Shown here piece by piece: positions 24,502-33,229 of a stretch of 64,000 nt of DNA (its first letter is position 1; the number at the start of each line of letters is the position of its first letter). Below the pieces are notes generated by a model. The model saw nothing but the letters and a program-made list of their open reading frames with translations. It searched no databases and was not told the DNA's origin. Source of the stretch: Bullifex porci (GTDB lineage Bacteria > Spirochaetota > Spirochaetia > Sphaerochaetales > Sphaerochaetaceae); the NCBI RefSeq assembly GCF_009695635.1, contig NZ_VUNN01000010.1, positions 1-64,000 on the forward strand, in the 5' to 3' direction. The translations under genes were made by a program, and so were the position numbers.

Positions 24502-24530
24502 ATATTATGCATTATTTCGTTTTTTAACAA
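24502..24530 (-). promoter_or_regulatory. Promoter of the dinJ-yafQ operon
   Basis: On the minus strand TTGTTA (24530-24525), a 17-base spacer and TAATAT (24507-24502) lie about 22 bases before dinJ. An AT-rich, ATGCAT-centred partial dyad overlaps the -10 and could be the antitoxin operator. Confidence 0.6.
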
Positions 24531-24920
24531 CATATTGTCATTACATTAAACGGATTTTCTATTCATGAAATAGAATTAGCTCCATTTTGATGCATTCTTT
24601 CTTATATTAACTGCTTCGATCCCTATCAGAGATAGACATTAGTTCACAATAATGGATTCATTTTTATTTTTTAATGATGACTGGAATTTATAACTTCTGC
24701 CAACATAAACAATGGAAAAGGAGAAATTCTTTGAAAGTAATCGTGAAAAGCATCATTAAATCAGCATATAGGTCTAACCGCAAAGGTTGATGGTCATCCT
24801 CATCAGCCTGTTTTTTATGATTCGGAAAACAGCACTTTAAGGGGTGTTCACCTTTTAACGTTTGCTATTAAACCCACGCTGATTTTAACCCCTATCGTTT
24901 GCGAGGGTGTTCACTTTTGA
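24531..24920. repeat. Gene-free stretch ending in direct repeats that run into the methyltransferase gene
   Basis: From 24531 to 24835 I see no gene or clear signal. Near 24840-24859 and 24904-24920 lie two copies of GGGTGTTCAC(C)TTTT-RAC, 64 bases apart; the second lies in the last codons of the methyltransferase gene. Read on the minus strand they give TAAAAGGTGAACACC-like units, comparable to IS21-type terminal repeats. A remnant element end is an inference. Confidence 0.35.
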
Positions 24921-26048
24921 CATCAATACAACCGTCTCCACATGTGAGCTACCAGGATAAAAATCAAAGACTCTTGCTAAAACTGGTTTATAGCCTTTAA
25001 ACATTGGTAAATCACGAGATAGAGTTACGCTATCACAAGAGACGTAGATAATTCTCTCAGGATCAAAGGACATAATTAATTCTGGAACACCCTTATCTAG
25101 ACCTGTTCTAGGTGGATCAACTATTACAGTATCAACCTTTGTTTTAGTTTTAGATGCAAACTTAAATACATCATCTGTAATTGATTTAGCAGATGGAGCA
25201 TTCTTCTCAGATAATCTTAAGCACTCCTTTTGCCTTTCAACAGCTATTATGCTTTTGCCACTACCTTCAAATAGTGCAGAGAAGGTTCCAACACCACTGT
25301 ATAAATCCATTATTTTATTGCCAACTACATTTTCTCTAACAAACTCGAATAGTTTTGGTAAAACAAATAAATTTGATTGGAAAAATACATTGGCACTTAC
25401 GTGGTATTTTATATTATCAACACTTCTAATTACTTCTTCACTTTCAACAGATATTCTATCATCACCACAAAAAAGAGATAGTTCAGCAAGTCCAGTCTTT
25501 TTATTTATCCCCTTTTGAAACATTAAGCCTCTATATCTCTTTAAAAACTCATCAGATAGAAAAACCTCTTCATTTAGCTTCTTTTCTAAACGAGGACATG
25601 AGGTAATAGGAATAAGCTCATTACTATCCTTCTTTAAAAAGCCTGCCTTTCTATCCTTTAATGATATGTGGATACGAGCTCTAGCTCTATAGCTTTCCTC
25701 ATCTGTATAAGCAGGTGGTAAGAAATATGGTAATTGATCAAGCTTTGATATCCTCAAGAGATTATCCTTTACTATCTCCTCTTTAAAGTAAGCACTATCC
25801 TTATTAGAAACAAAGTCGAAATCACAACCACCACAAATAGAGGAATAAGGGCAAGAGCTAATCCTTCTTTTATCACTTTCTTTAATGATATCAAACTCCT
25901 CACAGAGGAAGTATCCCTTCTTCTGTGAGTAATGCTTAACTAATACCTCTTCTCCAGGAAGAGTTCCTGGAATAAATAAAATCTTTCCATCAGGCAGGTG
26001 CGCAAGACCAATTGCACCCTGTGTTAGTTTTTCAATTATTACTTGCAA
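24885..26048 (-). CDS. TRAM-domain 23S rRNA (uracil-5-)-methyltransferase (RlmD/RumA type)
   Basis: An N-terminal TRAM RNA-binding domain (to about residue 55) is followed by a 4Fe-4S motif (CPYSSICGGCDF plus an upstream Cys), the SAM-binding segment MDLYSGVGTFSALF, VDPPRTGLDKGV and the catalytic Cys in IIYVSCDSVTLSRDL. It makes 5-methyluridine in rRNA or tRNA. The last residues (KVNTLANDRG) are encoded by the repeat at 24885-24920, so the natural C-terminus has probably been replaced just after the final beta-strand (VETVVLMS). It overlaps pepF by 10 bases. Confidence 0.92.
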   Translation of the reverse strand: MQVIIEKLTQGAIGLAHLPDGKILFIPGTLPGEEVLVKHYSQKKGYFLCEEFDIIKESDKRRISSCPYSSICGGCDFDFVSNKDSAYFKEEIVKDNLLRISKLDQLPYFLPPAYTDEESYRARARIHISLKDRKAGFLKKDSNELIPITSCPRLEKKLNEEVFLSDEFLKRYRGLMFQKGINKKTGLAELSLFCGDDRISVESEEVIRSVDNIKYHVSANVFFQSNLFVLPKLFEFVRENVVGNKIMDLYSGVGTFSALFEGSGKSIIAVERQKECLRLSEKNAPSAKSITDDVFKFASKTKTKVDTVIVDPPRTGLDKGVPELIMSFDPERIIYVSCDSVTLSRDLPMFKGYKPVLARVFDFYPGSSHVETVVLMSKVNTLANDRG

Positions 26049-27751
26049 TAGCTTCCAAGCCTCTCAATTAATGTAGAGATGAAATTCATTCCCTCTTGCC
26101 AGAATTCCTCTGTCTCGATATCACATCCAGCAGATAGCGCAACATTGTTAGCACTAGTTGATCCAGTAAGCTTTAAAATTTCACGATATTTATCATTAAA
26201 GTTCTCTGTCTTATCTTTAGCTGCATATAAGCCAAGAGCAAAAAGCTGGCCAAAGGCATATGGATAGTTATAGAAGCTAAAGGATGATGAGTAGTAGTGG
26301 CCCTTTGCTTCCCACATTCTCTCATGCTTATCTACAACTGCATCACCATATGAGTTTTCTTGAGCTTGAATCATAAGAGAAGTAAATTCATCAGGTGTTA
26401 GCTCTCCATCCTTTCTCTTTTCAAAAACACTTCTCTCAAAGTAGAAACGAGAAAGAATATCAACACAAACCTGAGCACATGAGCCTACATAGCTCTCTAT
26501 TAATGTAACAGACTCTTCATCACTTGCATCCTTTAATATTGCATCAAAGACTATAGTCTCTGCAAAGATTGATGCTGTTTCAGCAACTGTCATTGGGTAA
26601 TCAGAGAGTAGTGCTGGCATCTCCATAACAACAGAGTCATGGTAAGCATGTCCAAGCTCATGAGCTAAAGTAGATACAGAATCGTAGGAGCCATCAAAGT
26701 TTGAAAGAATTCTACTTTGCTTAACCTTTAGCATAGAGGTATCATAAGCACCACCTACTTTACCCTTTCTTGGCTCTGCATCAATCCAATTCTCATCAAA
26801 TGCTTTTTTAGCAAAAGCACCCATTCTTGGATCAAAGGCTGAATAGCACTTAATTATTATCTCCTTAGCCTGCTCAAAGGTATATTTCTTTGTTAAAGAG
26901 CCAACTGGAGCAAATAAATCATACCAAGCAAGCTTATCAATACCTAAAAGCTTTGCTTTAATATTAAAGTATTTAGCAAACATATCTCTATTATTCTCTA
27001 GAGTCTTAATTAATGCATTTAAAGCCTTAACAGATACTCTAGCTTGAGATGCAGAGTGCTCAAGAGGATCTGCCCACCCTCTTCTCTTTTCAAGAGTTAA
27101 AACTGTTCCCTTGATGCTATTTAGTGAGGCAGCAAATGCATTTTCATGCTCCTTCCAAACTCTCTTCTCTCTTTCATAGGAGGCTTTTCTAATCTCTCTA
27201 TTTGGATTAGTTGCATCATTTCTTAATTGGATAACAGTTTTATCATTATCACAAATTGATGAAGAAACACTATCGTAGAGACGCTCAAAGGCACCAACTC
27301 CGCTTCTTGCTAAATCAGCAGCTAATGCTTCCTCGGCAAGTGACATTTGGTGAGTACTTTCTACTAGATACTCATTTAATATATAGGAATAATCCTTTAA
27401 TCTTGGGTCTGAGAACTCATTTTGATAATCCTTAATCTTACTAACAAATAAGTCTTCAGCCTCTTGGAATTTTAATAGTGCCTCTTCAACACTTCCAACT
27501 GCCTTAATATATGAACTATTAGAGGTATCTGTTGTTAAAATAGCATTTGCATAGGAATTTAATGTTGATTGTATAGTAATTATCTCATTAAGAGCTGTAA
27601 CTATATCATATAGACTCTTATGCGCTTCGATGTCACTCTTTAATTTACTTGATAGAGTAACTACTTTCTCTAAATCTGATATAAAATCTGGAGTATCAAC
27701 ACCCTTATAAATCGGGGTAAGATCCCAATGTGGTAAATTATTTTTGCTCAT
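26039..27751 (-). CDS. pepF: Oligoendopeptidase F (M3 family)
   Basis: The 570-residue cytoplasmic zinc peptidase carries HELGHAYHD (HExxH) and the downstream third ligand in MTVAETASIFAE. The C-terminal YNYPYAFGQLFALGLY block and the N-terminal LPHWDLTPIYKG block are typical of the PepF/M3B clade. It degrades short peptides. It overlaps the methyltransferase gene by 10 bases, so both are probably expressed together. Confidence 0.95.
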   Translation of the reverse strand: MSKNNLPHWDLTPIYKGVDTPDFISDLEKVVTLSSKLKSDIEAHKSLYDIVTALNEIITIQSTLNSYANAILTTDTSNSSYIKAVGSVEEALLKFQEAEDLFVSKIKDYQNEFSDPRLKDYSYILNEYLVESTHQMSLAEEALAADLARSGVGAFERLYDSVSSSICDNDKTVIQLRNDATNPNREIRKASYEREKRVWKEHENAFAASLNSIKGTVLTLEKRRGWADPLEHSASQARVSVKALNALIKTLENNRDMFAKYFNIKAKLLGIDKLAWYDLFAPVGSLTKKYTFEQAKEIIIKCYSAFDPRMGAFAKKAFDENWIDAEPRKGKVGGAYDTSMLKVKQSRILSNFDGSYDSVSTLAHELGHAYHDSVVMEMPALLSDYPMTVAETASIFAETIVFDAILKDASDEESVTLIESYVGSCAQVCVDILSRFYFERSVFEKRKDGELTPDEFTSLMIQAQENSYGDAVVDKHERMWEAKGHYYSSSFSFYNYPYAFGQLFALGLYAAKDKTENFNDKYREILKLTGSTSANNVALSAGCDIETEEFWQEGMNFISTLIERLGSYCK

Positions 27752-27784
27752 AGTAGCAATTGTACCACAATGAGCAAATAATTA

Positions 27785-28828
27785 TTAGCAATACATATCT
27801 AAAACAAATTCTTTAAATCTAGGAAGAATAAATTCAAGATATCCATATTGAGGACAATAAATGATACCTTTCTTAATCAATCTTTTTCTATAAACAGTGA
27901 AGGTATTTGAATTCATACCTAATTCCATTCTAATTTTTTCAACTTTATTAACATCATTTGCAATTACATTTACAATTTTTCTATCAATAGCAGACAGCTT
28001 TGCCCATAGCTTTTCATAAACATATTCCCAAAGATGTTGGTCAAATTTATCAAGAATATCTTTATATGATTTTTTATATTTGAAGCACAAAAACCCTAGA
28101 GCTTGATAAGCATAAGCATAACCTTTAGTTAATTTAGCCATTTCTTTTGATGTTAACTTATCTACACCTAATATTTTTTCATAGTTATTTGCTATTTCTA
28201 TTTCACTAATCGGTCCCATTGCTATTCTTGGAGCTCTATATAAAAAAGTTAATGTTTTTTCATCTTGCAGACAATTAATATTTTCATAATGTCCTGTCAT
28301 TAAAAGAAATATATTGTATTCTTTTCTCAGAAAAATTTGAAAAAGACTAACAAATTCTCTAACATTTTTATTTGATACAACCTCATCTATTGTCACTAAT
28401 ACTCTTTTTCCTTTTTTCGTAAGTTCACTTAATATTTTATCCAAATACACAGCTACATCATTAGCCTGCATTTGATTTTCAAGTCCAATTTCAAAACCTA
28501 AAATTGAAACATTTATTTTAGCATTTTTAATTATATTAAATACTTCTTTTTTACTATTTAAGTTTACAGTTAATGATTTTATCAAATTGAAATCAGAACT
28601 TAAATCACAAACAATCCAGTTCCTATCCTTTTTGAGAGTATTTGCAATAGATGTCATAAATACAGTTTTTCCAGAGCCTCTAACACCTGTTATCAAAAAG
28701 GTGTGTGAATCTGGATTAGGAGAAATAAAGCTTTCGTAAACCTCATTAATCTCATAATCTCGATTAATTATACTTAATGGTTCTTTTCCAAATGTTAAAG
28801 TAAAAGGATTATCCATATATTTCTCCAA
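27785..28828 (-). CDS. AAA+ ATPase with C-terminal winged helix (ORC1/archaeal-ATPase-like)
   Basis: The 347-residue protein shows Walker A GVRGSGKTVF (about 47-55), Walker B RVLVTIDEV, sensor-1 LLMTGHYENI, and a C-terminal helical and winged-helix part (DRKIVNVIAND...MGMNSNTFTVYRKRLIKKGII). This is the build of ATPases often found as orphan, phage-like or DNA-binding switch proteins. The function is unknown. The upstream region holds an array of phased repeats, suggesting dense regulation or self-binding. Confidence 0.78.
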   Translation of the reverse strand: MEKYMDNPFTLTFGKEPLSIINRDYEINEVYESFISPNPDSHTFLITGVRGSGKTVFMTSIANTLKKDRNWIVCDLSSDFNLIKSLTVNLNSKKEVFNIIKNAKINVSILGFEIGLENQMQANDVAVYLDKILSELTKKGKRVLVTIDEVVSNKNVREFVSLFQIFLRKEYNIFLLMTGHYENINCLQDEKTLTFLYRAPRIAMGPISEIEIANNYEKILGVDKLTSKEMAKLTKGYAYAYQALGFLCFKYKKSYKDILDKFDQHLWEYVYEKLWAKLSAIDRKIVNVIANDVNKVEKIRMELGMNSNTFTVYRKRLIKKGIIYCPQYGYLEFILPRFKEFVLDMYC

Positions 28829-28846
28829 AATAAACTTACTTATAAT

Positions 28847-28965
28847 TTACAACTTTTTACAACCTTTTACAACTTCAATTTTCTTTTACAACCTTTTACA
28901 ACTTCAATTTTCTTTTACAACCTTTTACAACTTTATTTTCCTTTTACAACCTTTTACTTTTAGAA
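28847..28965. repeat. Phased CTTTTACAAC repeat array between divergent genes
   Basis: Eight or nine copies of CTTTTACAAC or close variants occur in the 170-base gap between the ATPase and MerR genes. They come as pairs 10 bases apart, and the pairs recur every 29 bases (unit of two copies plus a TTCAATTTT linker). All copies are on one face of the helix. On the ATPase strand the unit reads GTTGTAAAAG. Likely a multi-site operator or a unit-variable tandem repeat. Confidence 0.7.
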
Positions 28966-29010
28966 TTATAATTTATAAACCTTATATTTACATTAGAGTT
29001 GAGGTTAAGA

Positions 29011-29853
29011 ATGAAAGCAGAATTAATGAGTATTGGAAAGATGGCTGATATTAATCATTTAAGCGTTGCAACGCTTAGGCTTTATGATAAGCTTGGCTTA
29101 ATAAAGCCAGAATATGTTGATGAGGAAACTAACTATAGATTCTATGATATTAGACAAAACGCTAGACTCGATATGATTGCTTACATGAAGGATTTAGGAA
29201 TGAGTCTTGCTGAGATAAAGGATGTACTTAAAAAAGAAGACTTAAATATTATTGAAGATATTTTGATAAAGAAGAATGAGCAAATACATAAACAAATTGA
29301 TGAATTAAAGAGACAGCACGAGAGAGTCGAGCAGGCAATTAGAAATATTGAGAGAAGAAGAAAATCACCAACAACCGGTACTCTTTCACTTGAGTATATA
29401 GATAGAAGATATATTTGGGGAATTGATTGTGATAAAAACTTTTACACAGATGGAATTGAGAGCTATGAAGCTTCCTTATGTCATTTAAGACGTGAATTAC
29501 TTAATTCAGGCTTTACTCATGTGCAGTCATACAGTGTGGGTACATCAATAAATATGGACAACTTTAAAAACTTTGTTTTAAAACCTGAGAAGCTCTTTGT
29601 TTTTCTTGATCATAGAACCTCACTATTACATCCATCATCAATAATATTAGATAGCTCGATGTATGCATGCATCTACGTTGATTCCTTTTCAGATGAAGCA
29701 GAGTGCGCTAAAAAGCTTTTAGATTATTGCAACTCTAATGGATATACAATATCTGGCGATTATATATGCGAGGTAATGAGTGAAGCTAATATTTTTAATA
29801 CCTCTGAGCGTGAAATGTTTTTACGTTTACAGGTCCCAGTAGCATTTAAATAA
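29011..29853 (+). CDS. MerR-family regulator with GyrI-like effector domain (BmrR/BltR type)
   Basis: An N-terminal MerR winged helix (SIGKMADINHLSVATLRLYDKLGLIKPEYVDEETNYRFYD), a dimerising coiled coil (about 80-125: KKNEQIHKQIDELKRQHERVEQAIRNIERR) and a C-terminal effector-binding domain of the GyrI type. ATG at 29011 is preferred over an upstream TTG (28999) because GAGG lies 6 bases upstream of it. No cysteines sit in metal-sensor positions, so an organic ligand is expected. It probably activates the downstream dehydrogenase gene through the 19-bp-spacer promoter at 29871. Confidence 0.9.
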   Translation: MKAELMSIGKMADINHLSVATLRLYDKLGLIKPEYVDEETNYRFYDIRQNARLDMIAYMKDLGMSLAEIKDVLKKEDLNIIEDILIKKNEQIHKQIDELKRQHERVEQAIRNIERRRKSPTTGTLSLEYIDRRYIWGIDCDKNFYTDGIESYEASLCHLRRELLNSGFTHVQSYSVGTSINMDNFKNFVLKPEKLFVFLDHRTSLLHPSSIILDSSMYACIYVDSFSDEAECAKKLLDYCNSNGYTISGDYICEVMSEANIFNTSEREMFLRLQVPVAFK

Positions 29854-29870
29854 TTTTTTATCGATTTTTC

Positions 29871-29901
29871 TTGACTCTACACTAAGAGTAGACTTTATCT
29901 T
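29871..29901 (+). promoter_or_regulatory. MerR-type promoter (19-bp spacer with dyad)
   Basis: TTGACT (29871-29876) and TATCTT (29896-29901) are separated by 19 bases, the over-long spacing of MerR-activated promoters. A dyad TCTAC-N7-GTAGA (29876-29892) fills the spacer. It lies between the MerR gene and the dehydrogenase gene, pointing toward the latter. Confidence 0.78.
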
Positions 29902-29925
29902 TAATTATATAAGGAGAATACAGAT

Positions 29926-30951
29926 ATGGATAAGATTAAAGTCGTACAGTATGGTTGTGGAAAGATGAGCAAGTACATCCTTCGCTATCTTTATGAAAAT
30001 GGTGCTCAGATTGTTGGTGCTATCGATGTAAACCCAGCAATTCAGGGAATGGATGTTGGCGATTATGCAAACCTTGGTGTAAAGACAGGTGTATTAATTA
30101 GTGATGATGCAGACAAGGTTCTTGATTCCTGTGATGCAGATGTTGCTATCGTAACTCTCTTTAGCTTTATCAAGGATATTTATCCACATGTAGAAAAGTG
30201 TGTTTCTAGAGGTATCAACGTAATTACAACATGTGAAGAGGCTATTTACCCATGGACAACCTCAGCAGCTCAGATTAATAAGCTCGATGCTTTAGCAAAG
30301 GCTAATGGCTGTACAATCACAGGAAGTGGCATGCAGGATATCTTCTGGATTAACATGGTTGGTTTAGTTGCAGGTGGCTGTCATAAGATCGAGAAGATCA
30401 AGGGAGCATATAGCTACAACGTTGATGAATATGGTCTTGCACTTGCTAAGGCTCATGGTTGTGACTTAACTAAGGAAGAGTTTGAAGCTCAGATTGCTCA
30501 TCCAGCTGAATTTGAACCATCATATGCATGGAATGCTGCAGAAGCAATTTGTAATAAGCTTGGCTTAACAATTAAGAGTATTGATCAAAAGCATGTTCCA
30601 TACATCATTGACAAGGACATCTACTCATCAACACTTGGAAAGGATATTAAAGCTGGTAACTGTATCGGCATGTCTGCAGTTGTAACAATCGAGACTATGC
30701 AGGGTATCACAGTTGAAGAAGAGACTATCGGTAAAGTATATGGTCCAGAAGATGGAGATATGTGTGATTGGTGGATTACAGGTGAGCCTAATACAGAGTT
30801 CCACGTTGTAAAGCCAGCTACAGTTGAGCACACATGTGCAACAATCGTTAACAGAATTCCATCTCTATTAAATGCACCAGCAGGATATGTAACTGCTGAC
30901 CAGCTCGATGAGATTAGCTATCTCACATTCCCAATGGAATATCATTGTTAA
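29926..30951 (+). CDS. 2,4-diaminopentanoate dehydrogenase-like NAD(P)-dependent oxidoreductase
   Basis: A 341-residue protein of the dihydrodipicolinate-reductase-like family: Rossmann segment [32 protein letters not shown], a DVAIVTLFS strand, [14 protein letters not shown] and [10 protein letters not shown]. This order matches 2,4-diaminopentanoate dehydrogenase of ornithine fermentation. None of the other ornithine genes (aminomutase, racemase, thiolase) is adjacent, so a different amino-acid substrate is possible. Expression is probably turned on by the MerR protein upstream. AAGGAG precedes the ATG. Ends in a strong stem-loop. Confidence 0.82.
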   Translation: MDKIKVVQYGCGKMSKYILRYLYENGAQIVGAIDVNPAIQGMDVGDYANLGVKTGVLISDDADKVLDSCDADVAIVTLFSFIKDIYPHVEKCVSRGINVITTCEEAIYPWTTSAAQINKLDALAKANGCTITGSGMQDIFWINMVGLVAGGCHKIEKIKGAYSYNVDEYGLALAKAHGCDLTKEEFEAQIAHPAEFEPSYAWNAAEAICNKLGLTIKSIDQKHVPYIIDKDIYSSTLGKDIKAGNCIGMSAVVTIETMQGITVEEETIGKVYGPEDGDMCDWWITGEPNTEFHVVKPATVEHTCATIVNRIPSLLNAPAGYVTADQLDEISYLTFPMEYHC

Positions 30952-30955
30952 TTAC

Positions 30956-30980
30956 TTAGGAGGGCAACTTGCCCTCCTAA
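30956..30980. terminator. Bidirectional terminator
   Basis: TTAGGAGGGCAA (30956-30967) and TTGCCCTCCTAA (30969-30980) form a near-perfect palindrome between the dehydrogenase gene and the converging ABC ATPase gene. It overlaps the ATPase stop codon. Confidence 0.82.
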
Positions 30981-31516
30981 AACTCTACTACTTCATCGAT
31001 TAATAAATCCTTATTAACTCTTTCTTCGTGGCTAACAATAATAATTGTTTTTCCTTTTTCTCTTTCATTAATAAAGCTTATTACACTTTTATATGTTTCA
31101 TCATCAAGTCCTGTAAAGGGCTCATCCATTAAAAGAGTATCGTGCTCATAAAGAAGTGCTCTTAGTATAGCAACTCTTCTTTTCATTCCACCTGAAAACT
31201 CTCTAACTCTTTGGTTAATAGGTATCTTAAAAGCTGATAAAGCACTATCAACTATAGCCTTATCATCACAAACAGCCAAAAGATTCTCTCTTGCAGTAAA
31301 GGACTCAAGGAGTCTGTCCTCCTGGAAAACCATCGATATTTTACCAAGCTTAATATCACAAGGCTCCTCATTACTTTCTAATTTAGCAATAATACGTAGT
31401 GCAGTAGTCTTACCTATTCCAGAGCGGCCCCAAAATAGATATCTCTTCCCCTCTTTTATATCTATATTCTTTTTGTAAAGCACACAGGCTGTGCCATAAT
31501 GCTTAGTTATTATCAT
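30977..31516 (-). CDS. Compact ABC transporter ATP-binding protein
   Basis: Only 179 residues against the usual 220-260, but all motifs are present: Walker A GRSGIGKTT, signature FSGGMKRR, Walker B LLMDEP and the switch His in IIIVSHEE. The beta-strand region before Walker A is shortened. It overlaps the permease by 4 bases (ATGA). Together with the genes at 31513, 32255 and 33226 it forms a four-gene importer operon. Confidence 0.9.
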   Translation of the reverse strand: MIITKHYGTACVLYKKNIDIKEGKRYLFWGRSGIGKTTALRIIAKLESNEEPCDIKLGKISMVFQEDRLLESFTARENLLAVCDDKAIVDSALSAFKIPINQRVREFSGGMKRRVAILRALLYEHDTLLMDEPFTGLDDETYKSVISFINEREKGKTIIIVSHEERVNKDLLIDEVVEF

Positions 31517-32289
31517 ATTAAGTGGCTCCTTGTGGCTAATGTCTTTACAATTAAGGAAATTACCTTTTCAATTATTATTGATATAGCTATAACAGTTAAT
31601 GTTACAGCAAAGATATCCTGAGACATTAGGAAGGTCTTTGCCTCATAAAGTCTTTCTCCAAGGCTACCATCTGGCAATCCTATTACCTCTGCAGCTACAC
31701 CACTTTTCCAAGCAAGCCCTATTGCAGTTGTTAAGGATGTAATAAAGCTATTAATAATTGATGGTAAATAAATATATTTAAGCTTTTTAATAAATGAAAA
31801 TGAGAAGATATCACTCATCTCTATTAGCTTTTCATCGACATTATCAAAGCCAGATAGTAGAGCTGAATATAGTATTGGGAATGCCATCATAAAGGAAATA
31901 ACAATTGATAAATTCCTGCTAGAAACCCAAATTAAAACAACAATTACAATTGAAGCAACAGGAGTTGCTTTAATTGCAGAGACTAATGGCTTCATCATTA
32001 TTCTGAAGCTATTAAAGCGATATGACAAAATAGATGTTAAACAGGAGCTTAATAGAGCAAGTGCAAAGCCTGATAATATTCTAAAGCAGGTAAATGCAAT
32101 GTTTTCCCAAAACTCTAGCTCAAATACTAGCTCTGATAGCCTAATTAAAACCTTAATAGGAGAGACGAGGAGAATCTCCTCGCCTATCCACATTGAAACT
32201 AATTGCCAAAGTAATAAATAAAATATTACACAGAGTGTGTATTTTATTTTCTCATCAATAGTAGAACTCTTCACTAGGGAGTACTCCAC
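31513..32289 (-). CDS. ABC transporter permease (SsuC-like)
   Basis: The 258-residue membrane protein has about six helices and the EAA-type loop (VDEKLIEMSDIFSFSFIKKLKYIYLPSIINSFITSL). It overlaps the binding-protein gene by up to 35 bases; an in-frame GTG at 32274 would shorten the overlap to 20. Imports the ligand captured by the protein at 32255. Confidence 0.88.
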   Translation of the reverse strand: MEYSLVKSSTIDEKIKYTLCVIFYLLLWQLVSMWIGEEILLVSPIKVLIRLSELVFELEFWENIAFTCFRILSGFALALLSSCLTSILSYRFNSFRIMMKPLVSAIKATPVASIVIVVLIWVSSRNLSIVISFMMAFPILYSALLSGFDNVDEKLIEMSDIFSFSFIKKLKYIYLPSIINSFITSLTTAIGLAWKSGVAAEVIGLPDGSLGERLYEAKTFLMSQDIFAVTLTVIAISIIIEKVISLIVKTLATRSHLI

Positions 32290-33229
32290 CTACACTCTTT
32301 GCATTTGCGTTAAATAGAACCTCTAAATAACCAGGTAGTATAGCCTTCATCTCATCACCACTGATACAAACTATATTACAATATGGTAATGCTAAAGCAG
32401 CTACCTTTTCAGGTACAATACCAACCTCTCCAATTAATCTTGCACCCTCAGCAATATTTGTATTAACAAAATCTGTACTTTCTTTATAGCTTTCAAGGAA
32501 GTTATCAACAGCTACCTTATTTTCATTAATAAAATCTGTTCTAGCTACTACTACACCAGTTAATAGAGCACTCTCTGGAGAGACATTATCCCACTCCTTA
32601 TTTAAATCAAGTGCAATTCTAATTGAAGGGTTTTGAACCATTGCTGTAGTTGCAAAAGGCTGAGGAAGTAATGCAACTGCATTAGGGTCCTTTAGTAGAG
32701 CTGCAACACACTCTGTGTGCTCACTCTTCCACTCAATTGGAAGATCCTCAAGACCATTTTGCTCAAGGATAAAGTTTAGAGCATATTCAGGAGTTGAACC
32801 CTTTCCAGAGGAGTAAATTGTCTTACCCTTTAGATCCTCTAAGCTATTAACGCTATTTCCATTCTCACAGATATATAATACTCCAAGAGTATTTACAGCA
32901 ATTACTCTTACCTTACCCTTAGTACTATTAAAAATAACAGCTGCAAGGTTTGCTGGTAGAGCTGCGATATCAACCTCACCTTTAACAAGCATAGGAGTTA
33001 TTTCTGTAGGAGCTCCAACAATTGTGAAATCATAGCTATTTCCATTTACAGAAGAGCTTTTACTATCCTCCATAAGCTTTACCATACCCATAGCTGTTGG
33101 TCCCTTTAGGGCAGCAACTCTTACATTAGTAGGGTTTAAAATTGAATAATCTGCATCGTCCTTAGCTCCCATTGAAAAGAGTGATACACAAATCATAGTA
33201 GTAATGAGTAATAAAAATATTTTCTTCAT
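32255..33229 (-). CDS. ABC transporter substrate-binding protein (NMT1/SsuA-like)
   Basis: A signal peptide (MKKIFLLLITTMICVSLFS, then MGAKDD) is followed by a binding domain: VAALKGPTAMGMVKLMED, IVGAPTEITPMLVKGEVDIAALPANLAAV and LEDLKGKTIYSSGKGSTPEYAL. The VDIAALPANLA pattern occurs in nitrate/sulfonate/taurine-like and related binders. The ligand is unknown. Its start overlaps the Crp-type regulator gene by 4 bases, so the regulator probably controls its own transporter. Confidence 0.88.
   Translation of the reverse strand: MKKIFLLLITTMICVSLFSMGAKDDADYSILNPTNVRVAALKGPTAMGMVKLMEDSKSSSVNGNSYDFTIVGAPTEITPMLVKGEVDIAALPANLAAVIFNSTKGKVRVIAVNTLGVLYICENGNSVNSLEDLKGKTIYSSGKGSTPEYALNFILEQNGLEDLPIEWKSEHTECVAALLKDPNAVALLPQPFATTAMVQNPSIRIALDLNKEWDNVSPESALLTGVVVARTDFINENKVAVDNFLESYKESTDFVNTNIAEGARLIGEVGIVPEKVAALALPYCNIVCISGDEMKAILPGYLEVLFNANAKSVGGVLPSEEFYY

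Noticed and set aside
24733-24783. Short frame (TTG start behind AAGGAG, 16 codons, ends SNRKG)
   Set aside because: Too short and isolated to support as a gene; the ribosome-site match may be chance.
28847-28965. CRISPR array
   Set aside because: The 29-bp units repeat almost exactly with no variable spacers, and no cas genes are near; it is a simple tandem or operator repeat.
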